From: BD1-7 clade bacterium
Lineage (GTDB): Bacteria > Pseudomonadota > Gammaproteobacteria > Pseudomonadales > DT-91
Reading direction: 5' to 3'
Assembly (NCBI GenBank): GCA_902705865.1
Contig: CACSIO010000001.1
Span: 638,592 to 702,591 of the forward strand
Length of the DNA stretch: 64,000 nucleotides
Shown: piece after piece, positions 8,753-17,487 of the stretch
Position numbering within the stretch: position 1 is the first letter of the stretch
Layout: each line of letters begins with the position of its first letter
The notes under the pieces: generated by a model
The model's input: only the letters and a program-made list of their open reading frames with translations
Database searches by the model: none
Told to the model about the DNA's origin: nothing
Made by a program: the position numbers and the translations under genes

Positions 8753-9151
8753 TTATGAGTTAGCTACAAAGGCTTGCTTAATCCAGTCGATATCCAGGTG
8801 GTCGGGGTCGCCTGTTATCGAAATTGCGTCAAAACGGCATTCATAATGCTGATATTTTGCCTGTGTCTGCAGAAAATACTGCGCACAAGCCGTTAATTTT
8901 ACTTGTTTGTCTTTGGTGACCGTGTCGAGCGGGCTACCGTAGTTCGGGTTTCTTCGGAATCTTACTTCGACGAATACCAGTGTTTTATCATCCTTGACGA
9001 TTAGATCAATTTCGCCGCGACGACTGTGAAAGTTGCGGGTTACCAGTTGGCAGCCTTGTTCTTTCAGGAAGTCGAGTGCGACATCTTCGTAATAGTCACC
9101 AATGGTCTTGGTGTTTGTTCCTAATCTGATCACGATTCCATCCGTGAGCAT
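8753..9151 (-). CDS. yraN: YraN family nuclease-fold protein (UPF0102)
   Basis: 132 aa, typical length of UPF0102. It shows the family core: GDYYEDVALDFL helix, then RRGEIDLIV and FVEVRFR, an E-x-D ... E-V-R arrangement reminiscent of the PD-(D/E)XK / Holliday-junction resolvase-like fold. The biochemical role is unproven in most bacteria. Lies 14 nt after lpoA and 2 nt before diaA in one operon. Confidence 0.9.
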   Translation of the reverse strand: MLTDGIVIRLGTNTKTIGDYYEDVALDFLKEQGCQLVTRNFHSRRGEIDLIVKDDKTLVFVEVRFRRNPNYGSPLDTVTKDKQVKLTACAQYFLQTQAKYQHYECRFDAISITGDPDHLDIDWIKQAFVANS

Positions 9152-9165
9152 CCTTGCTCGGTCGA

Positions 9166-10950
9166 TTATTCAGTTTTTGTGTTTGCTTCGATCTTAATGG
9201 GTATTCCCTTTTTAAACTCAGCGTAATCCAGTTGACGATGGACGTGCTGGTTTAAGACGCGTAAGTCGCCTGTGGAGCCTGGATATTCTCTATCTTCGAG
9301 ATAGGCCAGTAATAAGCCGCGTTGACTTAAAATATAGGCGTCTTCCCCGAATGCAAACAGGCGAATCAGTGGCGATTTTTTGTATTTTTTAGGAATGTCC
9401 TTTTTGCGTTCGATAACCCGCGGCGCGTCAGTAATAACCATGCCGTTGAGATCTTGGTTGGCTGATGGGTCTGGATAGCCCTTGTAAACATTCGAGGTCG
9501 CGTACATCGGTAGGTTGCCAGCTTTATGGTAGGCGAATAGGGGTCTTAGCGGTTGCGCAGGTGCGCTTTTCGAAAACACAACAACTAAGTCTACATCCTG
9601 ACGCCGTCTTGGTTCGCTGGTGAAGCGGGTGTTGGTGAGTTGTGCGATTTCTCTTGCTCGACGATGGCTCTGGTCGATGTTTAGGAGCTTTTCAACTACG
9701 GGAGATTGTCCGCGTGTTGTTTCGAACGTTTGTGACGATAGGACAGTATTTCCTAATCCTTCCCACTGGCGTGTGAAATAGGCTGTAGCGTCTTTCGCCC
9801 AGCCTAAGTCTTCAGAGAGGATGATGACGCGACGATAGTCTTCGTCGACCGCCTTGGCGATTAATGAATCGATTTCATCTTCTGTGGCTAGGCTGAATTC
9901 CAGTAGGCCTTCAGGCAGATGTTCGGCGTTAGTGTCGTTAAGTGCAATGGTCGGAACCGGTAAATGTTCGAGAGACTGTAACTTAATGAGCTGGTTTTTA
10001 AGTAATGGGCCGATAATCAAATCTGCCCCGTCAGCGATGGCTTCATCATAGGTCGCGAGGAAGTCAACGGAAGGGTCGGCAGAGTAAAAGCTAATTTCCG
10101 TGCGACTAGGGTTCTTATACCATGATTGCATGACACCATCTCGAACAGCATTGGACCAGCGTTTGTATTTGCCATCAAATGGTAGCAATACAGCGATATG
10201 GCGCGGAATCTGCCTTCCTGCAGCTTGCACCTTGCCAATATCTGAAACCGGGATAAGCGCTGCCGGATGAGTGGGGTGGGTAAGTTGCCATTGATTGATT
10301 TTGTCTATTTGGTCACTGAAGGCGATGTCGGTGCGTTTGGTCAGTTTCGCTAATTCGACCCATTGTTGCAGTGTCGGGTCCGACACAATGGTCTCAGGCG
10401 CGTCGGCGAGGGCATTAGCGAGCTGCCATATTTTCTCGTGATTATGCAGGTAGGCTTGTTTGTTCTCTTGCCATAGGTCGGCCAATTGTAGGCGAATACG
10501 AGCGCCTTTGATCGGCTGGCTTTGGGCTTGCCATGCATCTGCGGTAAGGGCCAGCGTTTGTGTCGCAACATCCGCAGAGGCTTCGGTCAATAACTGTTGG
10601 GTTGATGCTTTATCCAAGACACTTAGTGCTTGCTCAGGCGCATCAGTTGCGAGAAATAAGCTGGCTTTGGCGTTAATCAGGGCCAGATTGTCATTCGCTG
10701 ATTGCAGGTTGTTCTGGTATTGCTCGGAGAGAGAGTTGATTAATTGTGAGGCGTGAGAGTAGTCTGCGTTGGCGATCGCTTCGTAAATCGTTGTGAGTTG
10801 CCCGTCGAGCATCGGCGATACCGATAGACTCGTTACCTCGTCGCTTGGGGTGATACTCCCAGCGACCGAGGGCGTCGTGCTGCAACTTTGAAGCGCCAGT
10901 GCGCCCACTAACAGAAATGGCAGGAAAATCTGCCGTGTTTCATTTACCAT
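9166..10950 (-). CDS. lpoA: Penicillin-binding protein activator LpoA (LppC lipoprotein)
   Basis: 594 aa from the ATG at 10950. The N-terminus is a lipoprotein signal with lipobox LQSC (Cys about 22 residues in); an N-terminal helical/TPR-like half follows, then a periplasmic-binding-protein-like domain starting near HIAVLLPFDGKY. In E. coli LpoA is an outer-membrane lipoprotein that activates the bifunctional PBP1A. The frame is open for 44 further codons upstream, but those residues would bury the signal peptide and overlap the opposite-strand rsmI start. First gene of lpoA-yraN-diaA-dolP. Confidence 0.92.
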   Translation of the reverse strand: MVNETRQIFLPFLLVGALALQSCSTTPSVAGSITPSDEVTSLSVSPMLDGQLTTIYEAIANADYSHASQLINSLSEQYQNNLQSANDNLALINAKASLFLATDAPEQALSVLDKASTQQLLTEASADVATQTLALTADAWQAQSQPIKGARIRLQLADLWQENKQAYLHNHEKIWQLANALADAPETIVSDPTLQQWVELAKLTKRTDIAFSDQIDKINQWQLTHPTHPAALIPVSDIGKVQAAGRQIPRHIAVLLPFDGKYKRWSNAVRDGVMQSWYKNPSRTEISFYSADPSVDFLATYDEAIADGADLIIGPLLKNQLIKLQSLEHLPVPTIALNDTNAEHLPEGLLEFSLATEDEIDSLIAKAVDEDYRRVIILSEDLGWAKDATAYFTRQWEGLGNTVLSSQTFETTRGQSPVVEKLLNIDQSHRRAREIAQLTNTRFTSEPRRRQDVDLVVVFSKSAPAQPLRPLFAYHKAGNLPMYATSNVYKGYPDPSANQDLNGMVITDAPRVIERKKDIPKKYKKSPLIRLFAFGEDAYILSQRGLLLAYLEDREYPGSTGDLRVLNQHVHRQLDYAEFKKGIPIKIEANTKTE

Positions 10951-11039
10951 TAAGCGCCTCAAAACCTGATCTTGCAGCGTTGTCCGTATTCCGGCCATGT
11001 TTCTTGTCACCCCACAACACAATTGTGAGTGTTGCAGAT

Positions 11040-11888
11040 ATGTCTTCTGTTTTACCATCCGTTCTATACATAGTCGCCACACCTATTGGCAATATGGCTG
11101 ATATGACGCCTCGCGCCAAAGAAATTCTGGCGAATGCCGACATAATTGCTGCGGAGGATACCCGGCATAGCGCGTATTTAATGCGCCACTTTGATATTAG
11201 GACGCCAATGCTAGCGTATCATGAGCACGCTGGCGAGTCTCAAACCCGCAAACTGCTTGAGCTATTGGAAGAAGGCAAGAGTTTGGCCTTGATTAGTGAC
11301 GCCGGAACGCCCCTTATTTCTGATCCTGGGTATCCGCTTGTTGCCGAGGCGCACGCGCGCGGAATCAAGGTATGCCCAGTGCCTGGAGTTAGCGCCATTA
11401 TTACGGCATTGTGTGCCGCAGGATTACCAACCCATACGTTTGCGTTTGAGGGCTTTTTACCTGCTAAAGCCGCTGCTCGACAGAAAGCCTTAGCGTTGGT
11501 TGCCGAAGAGAAGCGAACATTAGTGTTTTACGAGGCGCCGCATCGGATTGTGGAGTGTCTATCGGATATGTGTGAGGCTTTCGGTCACTCTCGAAGAGTT
11601 ACCCTTGCTCGTGAGTTGACGAAAACGTTTGAAACGATCCGTCAAAATAGTTTGGCGGAGCTGCTTGAATGGGTTCGGAATGACGATAACCAGCAAAAGG
11701 GTGAGATTGTCTTGGTTGTGGAAGGTGTTGAGTATGTCGCGCAGTCTACACTATCTGACGATGCTCGTTCGCTGGCTGCGCTGTTAGTCGATGTATTGCC
11801 GCCGAAAAAGGCGAGCAAGATCGTCGCCTCTCACTACGATTTGCCGACCCGTGACGTATATGATTTCTTACTTGGCTTGAAAAATTAG
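11040..11888 (+). CDS. rsmI: 16S rRNA 2'-O-methyltransferase RsmI
   Basis: 282 aa, tetrapyrrole-methylase fold. Conserved blocks: LYIVATPIGNM at the start, AEDTRHS, SDAGTPLISDPGY, PVPGVSA and YEAPHRI. RsmI methylates the ribose of C1402 in 16S rRNA using SAM. The ATG at 11040 is chosen because the family begins right before LYIVATPIGN; the frame extends further upstream without homology. Divergent from lpoA, followed directly by rnpB, as is common in gammaproteobacteria. Confidence 0.95.
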   Translation: MSSVLPSVLYIVATPIGNMADMTPRAKEILANADIIAAEDTRHSAYLMRHFDIRTPMLAYHEHAGESQTRKLLELLEEGKSLALISDAGTPLISDPGYPLVAEAHARGIKVCPVPGVSAIITALCAAGLPTHTFAFEGFLPAKAAARQKALALVAEEKRTLVFYEAPHRIVECLSDMCEAFGHSRRVTLARELTKTFETIRQNSLAELLEWVRNDDNQQKGEIVLVVEGVEYVAQSTLSDDARSLAALLVDVLPPKKASKIVASHYDLPTRDVYDFLLGLKN

Positions 11889-11911
11889 TAAATCTTGTTA
11901 CTCTTTCGGGC

Positions 11912-12288
11912 AGAGTTGGCTGGATAATCGCTGCCGGTGTTATTCGTAACGCCGGGAGAGGAAAGTCCGGGCTCCATTGGGTAGAACGCCAGGTAACTCC
12001 TGGGGGGCGCGAGCCTACGGAAAGTGCAGCAGAGAGTAGACCGCCGATGGTGGTGGCAATCGTTCCGCGATTGTTAACACACAGGTAAGGCTGAAAGGGT
12101 GCGGTAAGAGCGCACCGCATGACTGGTAACAGTTCATGGCATGGTAAACCCCGTTCGGAGCAAGACCAAATAGGAATCCTACAGGTGTGACCCGCACTGG
12201 ATTCGGGTAGGTTGCTAAAGGCATGTGGTGACGCATGCCGTAGATGAATGATTGTCCACGACAAAACCCGGCTTATAGGCTGACTCTA
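11912..12288 (+). ncRNA. rnpB: RNase P RNA (M1 RNA, type A)
   Basis: About 377 nt with the hallmark conserved blocks: GAGGAAAGTCCGGGCTCC (P4/CR-I region) near 11957, ACCGCCGATGG, GGTAAGGCTGAAAGGGTGCGGTAAGAGCGCACCGC, GGTAAACCCCG, CCAAATAGG, and the 3' block TAGATGAATGATTGTCCACGACA then AACCCGGCTTA. The ends are set by pairing of AGAGT near 11912 with ACTCT near 12287. It is the catalytic subunit of RNase P, which matures tRNA 5' ends. The exact termini are approximate. Confidence 0.96.
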
Positions 12289-12337
12289 TTTTCTTCTCAA
12301 CAAGTTCATTCGTTATTCTCAAATGATCTAATAGATG

Positions 12338-12370
12338 AGCCGAAGTTAAAGTAATACTTTAACTTCGGCT
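12338..12370. repeat. Perfect 33-bp palindrome downstream of rnpB
   Basis: Sixteen-base arms starting AGCCGAAGTTAAAG are perfectly complementary around a single central A. As RNA it gives a 15-bp hairpin with a 3-nt loop 50 nt after rnpB. No clean T-tract follows (GCTATCTTCCTTT), so it may be a terminator of modest strength or a processing stop; as DNA it could be a protein-binding palindrome. Confidence 0.7.
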
Positions 12371-12514
12371 GCTATCTTCCTTTGCTTGTTCGTCTTATCT
12401 TCCTTCTTGATCCCCCCTGTTTCTGAATTCCTTCGGAAAATTAAGTACTTATACGCATTTTCCAGTGCTTGAACTGCTTGAAAGTGGTTGTCTAAATTCC
12501 TATAGTGTCTTCAT

Positions 12515-12539
12515 GTGGTGAAAAGTGGTTTAAAGTGGT
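12515..12539 (+). promoter_or_regulatory. Putative MraZ operator: three GTGGT boxes at 10-bp period
   Basis: GTGGT occurs at 12515-12519, 12525-12529 and 12535-12539, each separated by five bases, 48-72 bp upstream of mraZ. One further GTGGT lies at 12484. MraZ of E. coli binds TGGGN direct repeats with five-base gaps in front of its own gene; this arrangement has the same geometry with GTGGT in place of the TGGG core. The site would allow MraZ to control the whole dcw operon. Confidence 0.75.
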
Positions 12540-12586
12540 TTTTTCTGGAAGATAATGTCGCTATCGCTAAGCGGAAGGGGTGAAGA

Positions 12587-13045
12587 GTGTTTCGGGGGGT
12601 TCATGCCATTAACATGGATGCTAAAGGTCGCATGGCAATGCCGACTAAGTATCGTGACGGCTTAAAAAACTCCGATGACGGCCAGCTCATAGCAACTATC
12701 GATATCCAGACCCGCTGTTTGTTGATCTATCCCTTATCCGTTTGGGAGGACATTGAGCAGAAACTTCAAAAATTACCCTCATTAAATGCATCAACACGAC
12801 GATTGCAGCGTCTCATGCTTGGCTATGCCAGTGAACTTGAGTTGGATGGCAATGGTCGTGTTTTACTACCTGCAGCGTTGCGTGAATATGCAGGGTTGGA
12901 AAAAAAAGTGGTATTGGTCGGTCAGGGCGGCAAGTTTGAGCTCTGGAATGACGAGCAGTGGGCGGCTGAAACGGCGCAAGCGATTGAGGATGCCAATAGC
13001 GGCGATCTTGATGTGCCGGACGATATCCAGAACCTGGTCTTTTAA
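12587..13045 (+). CDS. mraZ: Transcriptional regulator MraZ
   Basis: 152 aa with two AbrB-like SpoVT/MraZ half-domains, each with the D-x-K/N-G-R core (NMDAKGRMAMP at residues 9-19 and LDGNGRVLLP near 85-94). MraZ forms a ring-shaped oligomer and represses the dcw cluster by binding repeated boxes upstream, which are visible here. The start is GTG at 12587 with GCGGAAGGGG nearby; no ATG fits the family N-terminus (FRGVHAINMD). First gene of the dcw cluster. Confidence 0.96.
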   Translation: MFRGVHAINMDAKGRMAMPTKYRDGLKNSDDGQLIATIDIQTRCLLIYPLSVWEDIEQKLQKLPSLNASTRRLQRLMLGYASELELDGNGRVLLPAALREYAGLEKKVVLVGQGGKFELWNDEQWAAETAQAIEDANSGDLDVPDDIQNLVF

Positions 13046-13081
13046 AGCCAGCCAAATAAATACATAACGAGAAATTGCCAA

Positions 13082-14011
13082 ATGCATCAGTCCGTATTGT
13101 TACAGGAATCTGTAGACGCTTTGATTACCAAAGCCGACGGCTTCTATGTGGACGGAACATTCGGCCGTGGTGGGCACAGCCGCGCAATTCTCGGTTCGCT
13201 TGGTGATAACGGCCGTTTGCTCGGGTTTGATAAAGATCCGCAGGCAGTCGAATACGCCGCGGCAGAGATTAGCGATGATCGATTTGAATTGTGGCACGGC
13301 AGCTTTGCCGAGATGCGTCAGGAAGTTGATGCGCGCGGCCAGCTTGGTCAACTGAACGGCATATTGCTCGATCTTGGGGTTTCTTCACCGCAGCTAGATC
13401 AGGCAGATCGTGGTTTTAGTTTTATGAATGATGGGCCGCTTGATATGCGGATGGATACCAGTGCGGGTGAAACTGCCGCAGAATGGTTGAATCGCGCGGA
13501 TCAAGGCGATATTCGTTATGTTCTCAAGGTGTATGGTGAAGAAAAGTTTGCCGGTTTGATTGCGAAAAAAATTGTTGATCGCCGTGATCAGCAGCCGTTC
13601 GAACGTACTCTCGATTTAGCGGATTTCATCGAACAAATCATCCCGAAGTCGGTGAAATTGAAAAAGCATGCTGCAACACGCAGCTTTCAAGCCATCCGAA
13701 TTCATATCAATCAAGAGCTCGATGATCTGCAGCGATTGCTTGCTGATGTTGTTGATATGTTGGCACCCGGTGGTCGTTTGGTGGTGATTAGCTTCCATTC
13801 GCTGGAAGATCGGATTGTTAAACAGTTCATTCGGGCACAAGAGCGTGGGCCTGTCATTCCGCGTAATATCCCGATATCGACAATCGCACGAGACCCGCAT
13901 TTAGTTAGCGTCGGTAAAGCGGTTAAAGCGGCCGATGCGGAAGTAAGCGAGAACGTCCGTTCGCGCAGCGCCATTATGCGAATTGCTGAAAAGGTTCTGG
14001 GCAATGACTAG
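13082..14011 (+). CDS. rsmH: 16S rRNA m4C1402 methyltransferase RsmH (MraW)
   Basis: 309 aa, SAM-dependent methyltransferase, starting MHQSVLLQESVDAL and with the glycine-rich SAM site DGTFGRGGHS. Central LLDLGVSSPQLD and the conserved VISFHSLEDRIVK are family signatures. It methylates N4 of C1402 of 16S rRNA, the same nucleotide that RsmI 2'-O-methylates, so both halves of that modification are encoded in this window. Its 3' end overlaps ftsL by eight bases. Confidence 0.97.
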   Translation: MHQSVLLQESVDALITKADGFYVDGTFGRGGHSRAILGSLGDNGRLLGFDKDPQAVEYAAAEISDDRFELWHGSFAEMRQEVDARGQLGQLNGILLDLGVSSPQLDQADRGFSFMNDGPLDMRMDTSAGETAAEWLNRADQGDIRYVLKVYGEEKFAGLIAKKIVDRRDQQPFERTLDLADFIEQIIPKSVKLKKHAATRSFQAIRIHINQELDDLQRLLADVVDMLAPGGRLVVISFHSLEDRIVKQFIRAQERGPVIPRNIPISTIARDPHLVSVGKAVKAADAEVSENVRSRSAIMRIAEKVLGND

Positions 14012-14282
14012 CTGGAAGCTGTCTTTGCTACTCTGGCCGGCAGTTATTCTGTCTGCATTGGCTGTGGTTTTTACCACGCATGCCTCACGTCAGAATTTTA
14101 TCGCTTGGCAGAACCTGATCAAACAAGGGCAGGAGTTCGAGGTCGAATGGGGGCAGTTGCTCATTGAGCGAAGCACCTTGGCGTCGTATACACGTTTAGA
14201 ACAAATTGCTGCTGAAAAGCTGGATATGGCTGTGCCAACGGCTAAGCAGATTGTCGTTGTTGCGCAGGGGAGCCAGCCATGA
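14004..14282 (+). CDS. ftsL: Cell division protein FtsL
   Basis: 92 aa bitopic protein: short cytoplasmic N-terminus, one membrane segment (about 8-26) and a periplasmic leucine-zipper-like coiled coil ending in VAQGSQP. It forms a complex with FtsB and FtsQ that activates FtsWI. The ATG at 14004 inside the end of rsmH is chosen; seven further codons upstream are open but not family-like. Poor sequence conservation is normal for FtsL; position between rsmH and ftsI is decisive. Confidence 0.92.
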   Translation: MTSWKLSLLLWPAVILSALAVVFTTHASRQNFIAWQNLIKQGQEFEVEWGQLLIERSTLASYTRLEQIAAEKLDMAVPTAKQIVVVAQGSQP

Positions 14283-16006
14283 TGGCCTCCTTTAAGCGCT
14301 GGCTAAGCGCTGAGTGGCGCTTTGTTTTAGTCGCTGTGGGTTTGTTGTTATTGGCGATGTCCCTAGTCGGCCGCATGTTGATGCTGCAGGTATTGGATAT
14401 CACCCATGGCGTCGATTTTTTGAAACGCCAAGGTGACAGCAGAACCGTTCGTGTAGAAAAAATTCCAGGGCCGCGTGGCATGTTGACCGACCGCAATGGT
14501 GTACCGTTGGCGATTTCAACACCCGTAGTCGATATCATCGCTGACCCAGCGCATTTAGTATTTACCGATGATGAATTGCAGCAGTTGGCTTTCTTATTAG
14601 AAATGCCAGCTGCTGATATCCAAAGCAAACTTGAGCGTTATCAGGCTAAGCGTTACATGCTGATCAAACGTGAGGTATCACCAATTATTGCTGATGCAGT
14701 GGCGGAATTGCGCATTAAAGGCATTAGTGGTGAAGAAAAATACCGTCGTTTCTATCCAGGCGGAGAAGTGACTTCCCACTTGGTCGGATATGTAGATCGA
14801 AAGGGGCGCGGGCAGGAAGGTTTCGAAAACACCTATAACACTGCGCTGCAAGGCGACGATGGAAGACGTGTTCTGCTCAAAGATTTACATGATCGAACGA
14901 TAAAAGTCTTACGACAACCGAAAGATCCGGAGCCCGGAGATGATATTGCACTGAGTGTCGATATGCGACTTCAGTATCTGGCCTATCGTGAGCTGAAAAC
15001 TGCCGTAGCCAAACACAGAGCCGATGCCGGCTCTGTTGTCGTTTTAGATATTCACACTGGAGAAGTGTTGGCGATGGCGAATCAGCCGGCATTTAATCCC
15101 AATGATCGCAGCCGAATGAACATCGCCAGTGTCAGGAATCGTGCAGTTACCGATGTATTTGAGCCGGGTTCAACGGTCAAGCCCTTGGCGGTATTAGCAG
15201 CATTGGAAGCTGGAAAGTTCTCGCCTGACTCCAAGATTGATACTAATCCGGGATATGTCCGTGTCGGCAGAAAAACATTGTTGGACCCTGTGAATTACGG
15301 GCTAATAGATGTCACCAAAGTGATTACGAAATCTTCTCAGGTTGGGATGACAAAAATCGCGCTGACGCTTGAGCCTGAGGTCGTGCCCAGTATGTTGCGT
15401 CGTCTGGGGTTTGCGCAGCCGATTGACAGCGGCATTCCTGGTGAAAGCACTGGTTATTTCCCGTATCGCGAGCGCTGGAGAAAGATTGAACAAGCGTCGT
15501 TGTCTTTCGGACATGGGGTGTCGGTAACGGCAGCACAGTTGGCCAGAGCCTACGCAACGGTGGCTGCACGTGGGGAAATTCGCCCTGTTAGCTTTGTCAA
15601 ATTGAGCGAGCCATCCAAAGGGGAACAGGTTGTTGCTCCTGCGCTTGCTGATCAGGTCATTGGAATGGCTAAAACTGTTGTTGGTCCTACGGGTACGGCG
15701 CGTAAGGCTGCATCAGACTTATACAGCGCGGCTGGTAAGACAGGAACAACCCATAAAGTCGGTGCCAAGGGTTATGAGGCCGGAAAGTACATTTCAATCT
15801 TCGCAGGATTTGCACCTGCTGATAACCCTCAAATCGCTGTTGTCGTTGTTGTTGATGACCCTAAAGGTCGAGAGTATTACGGTGGTGAAGTCGCTGCGCC
15901 CGTATTCTCCGCCATTATCGAAGATGGCTTGCGGTTGCTGAATGTTGCGCCGGATATGCTGTCGCCAGAGTCTAGCGAAAGCCGGCTTGTGTCGAGGGGG
16001 ATGTGA
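14279..16006 (+). CDS. ftsI: Septal transpeptidase FtsI (PBP3)
   Basis: 575-aa class B penicillin-binding protein. N-terminal membrane anchor (about 14-38), pedestal domain, then the transpeptidase domain with active-site STVK (Ser298) and KTGT (487-490). The middle motif, normally SxN, reads S-S-Q (352-354; codon CAG at 15338), a departure from the usual Asn. It cross-links septal peptidoglycan together with FtsW. ATGA overlap with ftsL; the stop overlaps the murE start. Confidence 0.96.
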   Translation: MMASFKRWLSAEWRFVLVAVGLLLLAMSLVGRMLMLQVLDITHGVDFLKRQGDSRTVRVEKIPGPRGMLTDRNGVPLAISTPVVDIIADPAHLVFTDDELQQLAFLLEMPAADIQSKLERYQAKRYMLIKREVSPIIADAVAELRIKGISGEEKYRRFYPGGEVTSHLVGYVDRKGRGQEGFENTYNTALQGDDGRRVLLKDLHDRTIKVLRQPKDPEPGDDIALSVDMRLQYLAYRELKTAVAKHRADAGSVVVLDIHTGEVLAMANQPAFNPNDRSRMNIASVRNRAVTDVFEPGSTVKPLAVLAALEAGKFSPDSKIDTNPGYVRVGRKTLLDPVNYGLIDVTKVITKSSQVGMTKIALTLEPEVVPSMLRRLGFAQPIDSGIPGESTGYFPYRERWRKIEQASLSFGHGVSVTAAQLARAYATVAARGEIRPVSFVKLSEPSKGEQVVAPALADQVIGMAKTVVGPTGTARKAASDLYSAAGKTGTTHKVGAKGYEAGKYISIFAGFAPADNPQIAVVVVVDDPKGREYYGGEVAAPVFSAIIEDGLRLLNVAPDMLSPESSESRLVSRGM

Positions 16007-17487
16007 TGAAAGCCATGCCTCTTTCTCAGTTAGTGGAGCTGTCTAATCTGACTTATGACCCAGAAGTGCGTGGTCTTGAGCTGGATAGCCGGAAAGTGGG
16101 TGCCGGCGATCTGTTTGTTGCGCTCAAGGGCGCACAATCCGATGGTCACGATTATATCTCGCAGGCGGTTAATGCAGGTGCTGTCGCTGTTGTTGCAGAG
16201 CGCCCGGTAGAGTCTCTCGAGCCGGTTAGCGTGCCGAAAGACGTACCGTATATTGTATTGGCAGATTTACGGAAACGATTAGGTGCCATTGCTCAGCGTT
16301 TTTATTGGAGCGATGTTGATGCCATGCCAGTTATTGGCGTTACCGGCACGAATGGCAAGACCTCAGTGTCTAACTATGTTGCACAGCTGCTGCGATTGCT
16401 AGGGCAAAAAACCGGCGAAATTGGCACTTTAGGTGTAAATGTTGGTAATGGTTGGGAAGCCACAGGTAATACAACACCTGACGTATTGGCGACACATCAA
16501 TATCTGCGCAGTATGAAGGATGCGGGCTGCCGTTACGCAGTAATGGAAATTTCGTCCCACGCTCTTGATCAGGGGCGTGTTGACGGTGTGAATGTTGTGG
16601 CGGGTGTTTATACAAATTTGAGCCACGATCATCTTGATTATCACAAAACCATTGATGCCTATCGTGAGGCAAAGGCGCGGATGTTCAGCATGCCAAGCCT
16701 GCAGGTCGCGTTGATCAACGATGACGATGATAGCGGGCACTCGATGGCGGAAAGTTGCCCGTCTAGTGTGGATGTTGTGCGCTACTCGTTAGTTAATCGA
16801 GGCGCAGACGTTCGGGTTTCGGATCTCAACTTTGTCGGTGGTCGTTATCGGGGATGCATCCATGTTGGTGAGCTGGATTTGCCATTTAGTGCGCGTCTCT
16901 CCGGTCGATTCAATATTTCCAATATGCTTGCAGCAGTAATGACGGTGTATCGACTCGGATTCGATTTAGACGAAACTGTTGCTTTGGTTGAACAACTTGA
17001 GCCTGTACGTGGAAGGATGGAATCAGTCAATAATGATTCCGGTGCACATGTTGTTGTTGATTATGCACACACACCGGATGCACTGGAAAAGGCATTGGGG
17101 GCATTGCGAACCGAAACCCTTGGGCGGCTGCTTTTGGTGTTTGGATGTGGCGGTGATCGTGATTCGACCAAGCGTCCTGCTATGGGGCGGATTGCAGAAG
17201 CATGGGCCGATTTTACCTGGATTACATCGGACAACCCGCGAGGAGAAGATCCGCAGGCTATTTGTGCGGATATCGCCACAGGCTTCGAATACGATGATTT
17301 CTCGATTGTTGTCGACCGGAAACAGGCGATTATTCAAGCCATTGGCGAACTCGAGCAGGGTGATACTTTACTCATCGCCGGAAAAGGCCATGAAACCTAC
17401 CAAGTGTGTGGGGATACAACAGTCGCTTTTGACGATGTTTTTGAGGCGCGCCAAGCGCTTGAGCATGCTGGAGGTGTTTCGTGCTGA
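16006..17487 (+). CDS. murE: UDP-MurNAc-tripeptide synthetase MurE
   Basis: About 493 aa Mur ligase. ATP-binding loop GVTGTNGKTS, tripeptide-site signature SDNPRGEDP (the DNPR form specific for meso-diaminopimelate), and GKGHE near the C-terminus. It adds meso-DAP to UDP-MurNAc-L-Ala-D-Glu, so the wall is of the usual Gram-negative A1-gamma type. The ATG at 16006 shares TGATG with the ftsI stop and has GAGGGGG upstream; a GTG one codon earlier is a possible alternative. Confidence 0.97.
   Translation: MKAMPLSQLVELSNLTYDPEVRGLELDSRKVGAGDLFVALKGAQSDGHDYISQAVNAGAVAVVAERPVESLEPVSVPKDVPYIVLADLRKRLGAIAQRFYWSDVDAMPVIGVTGTNGKTSVSNYVAQLLRLLGQKTGEIGTLGVNVGNGWEATGNTTPDVLATHQYLRSMKDAGCRYAVMEISSHALDQGRVDGVNVVAGVYTNLSHDHLDYHKTIDAYREAKARMFSMPSLQVALINDDDDSGHSMAESCPSSVDVVRYSLVNRGADVRVSDLNFVGGRYRGCIHVGELDLPFSARLSGRFNISNMLAAVMTVYRLGFDLDETVALVEQLEPVRGRMESVNNDSGAHVVVDYAHTPDALEKALGALRTETLGRLLLVFGCGGDRDSTKRPAMGRIAEAWADFTWITSDNPRGEDPQAICADIATGFEYDDFSIVVDRKQAIIQAIGELEQGDTLLIAGKGHETYQVCGDTTVAFDDVFEARQALEHAGGVSC

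Noticed and set aside
10899..11039. Long N-terminal extension of RsmI overlapping lpoA
   Set aside because: Not family-like and lies antisense to the lpoA signal peptide; the ATG at 11040 fits the conserved start.
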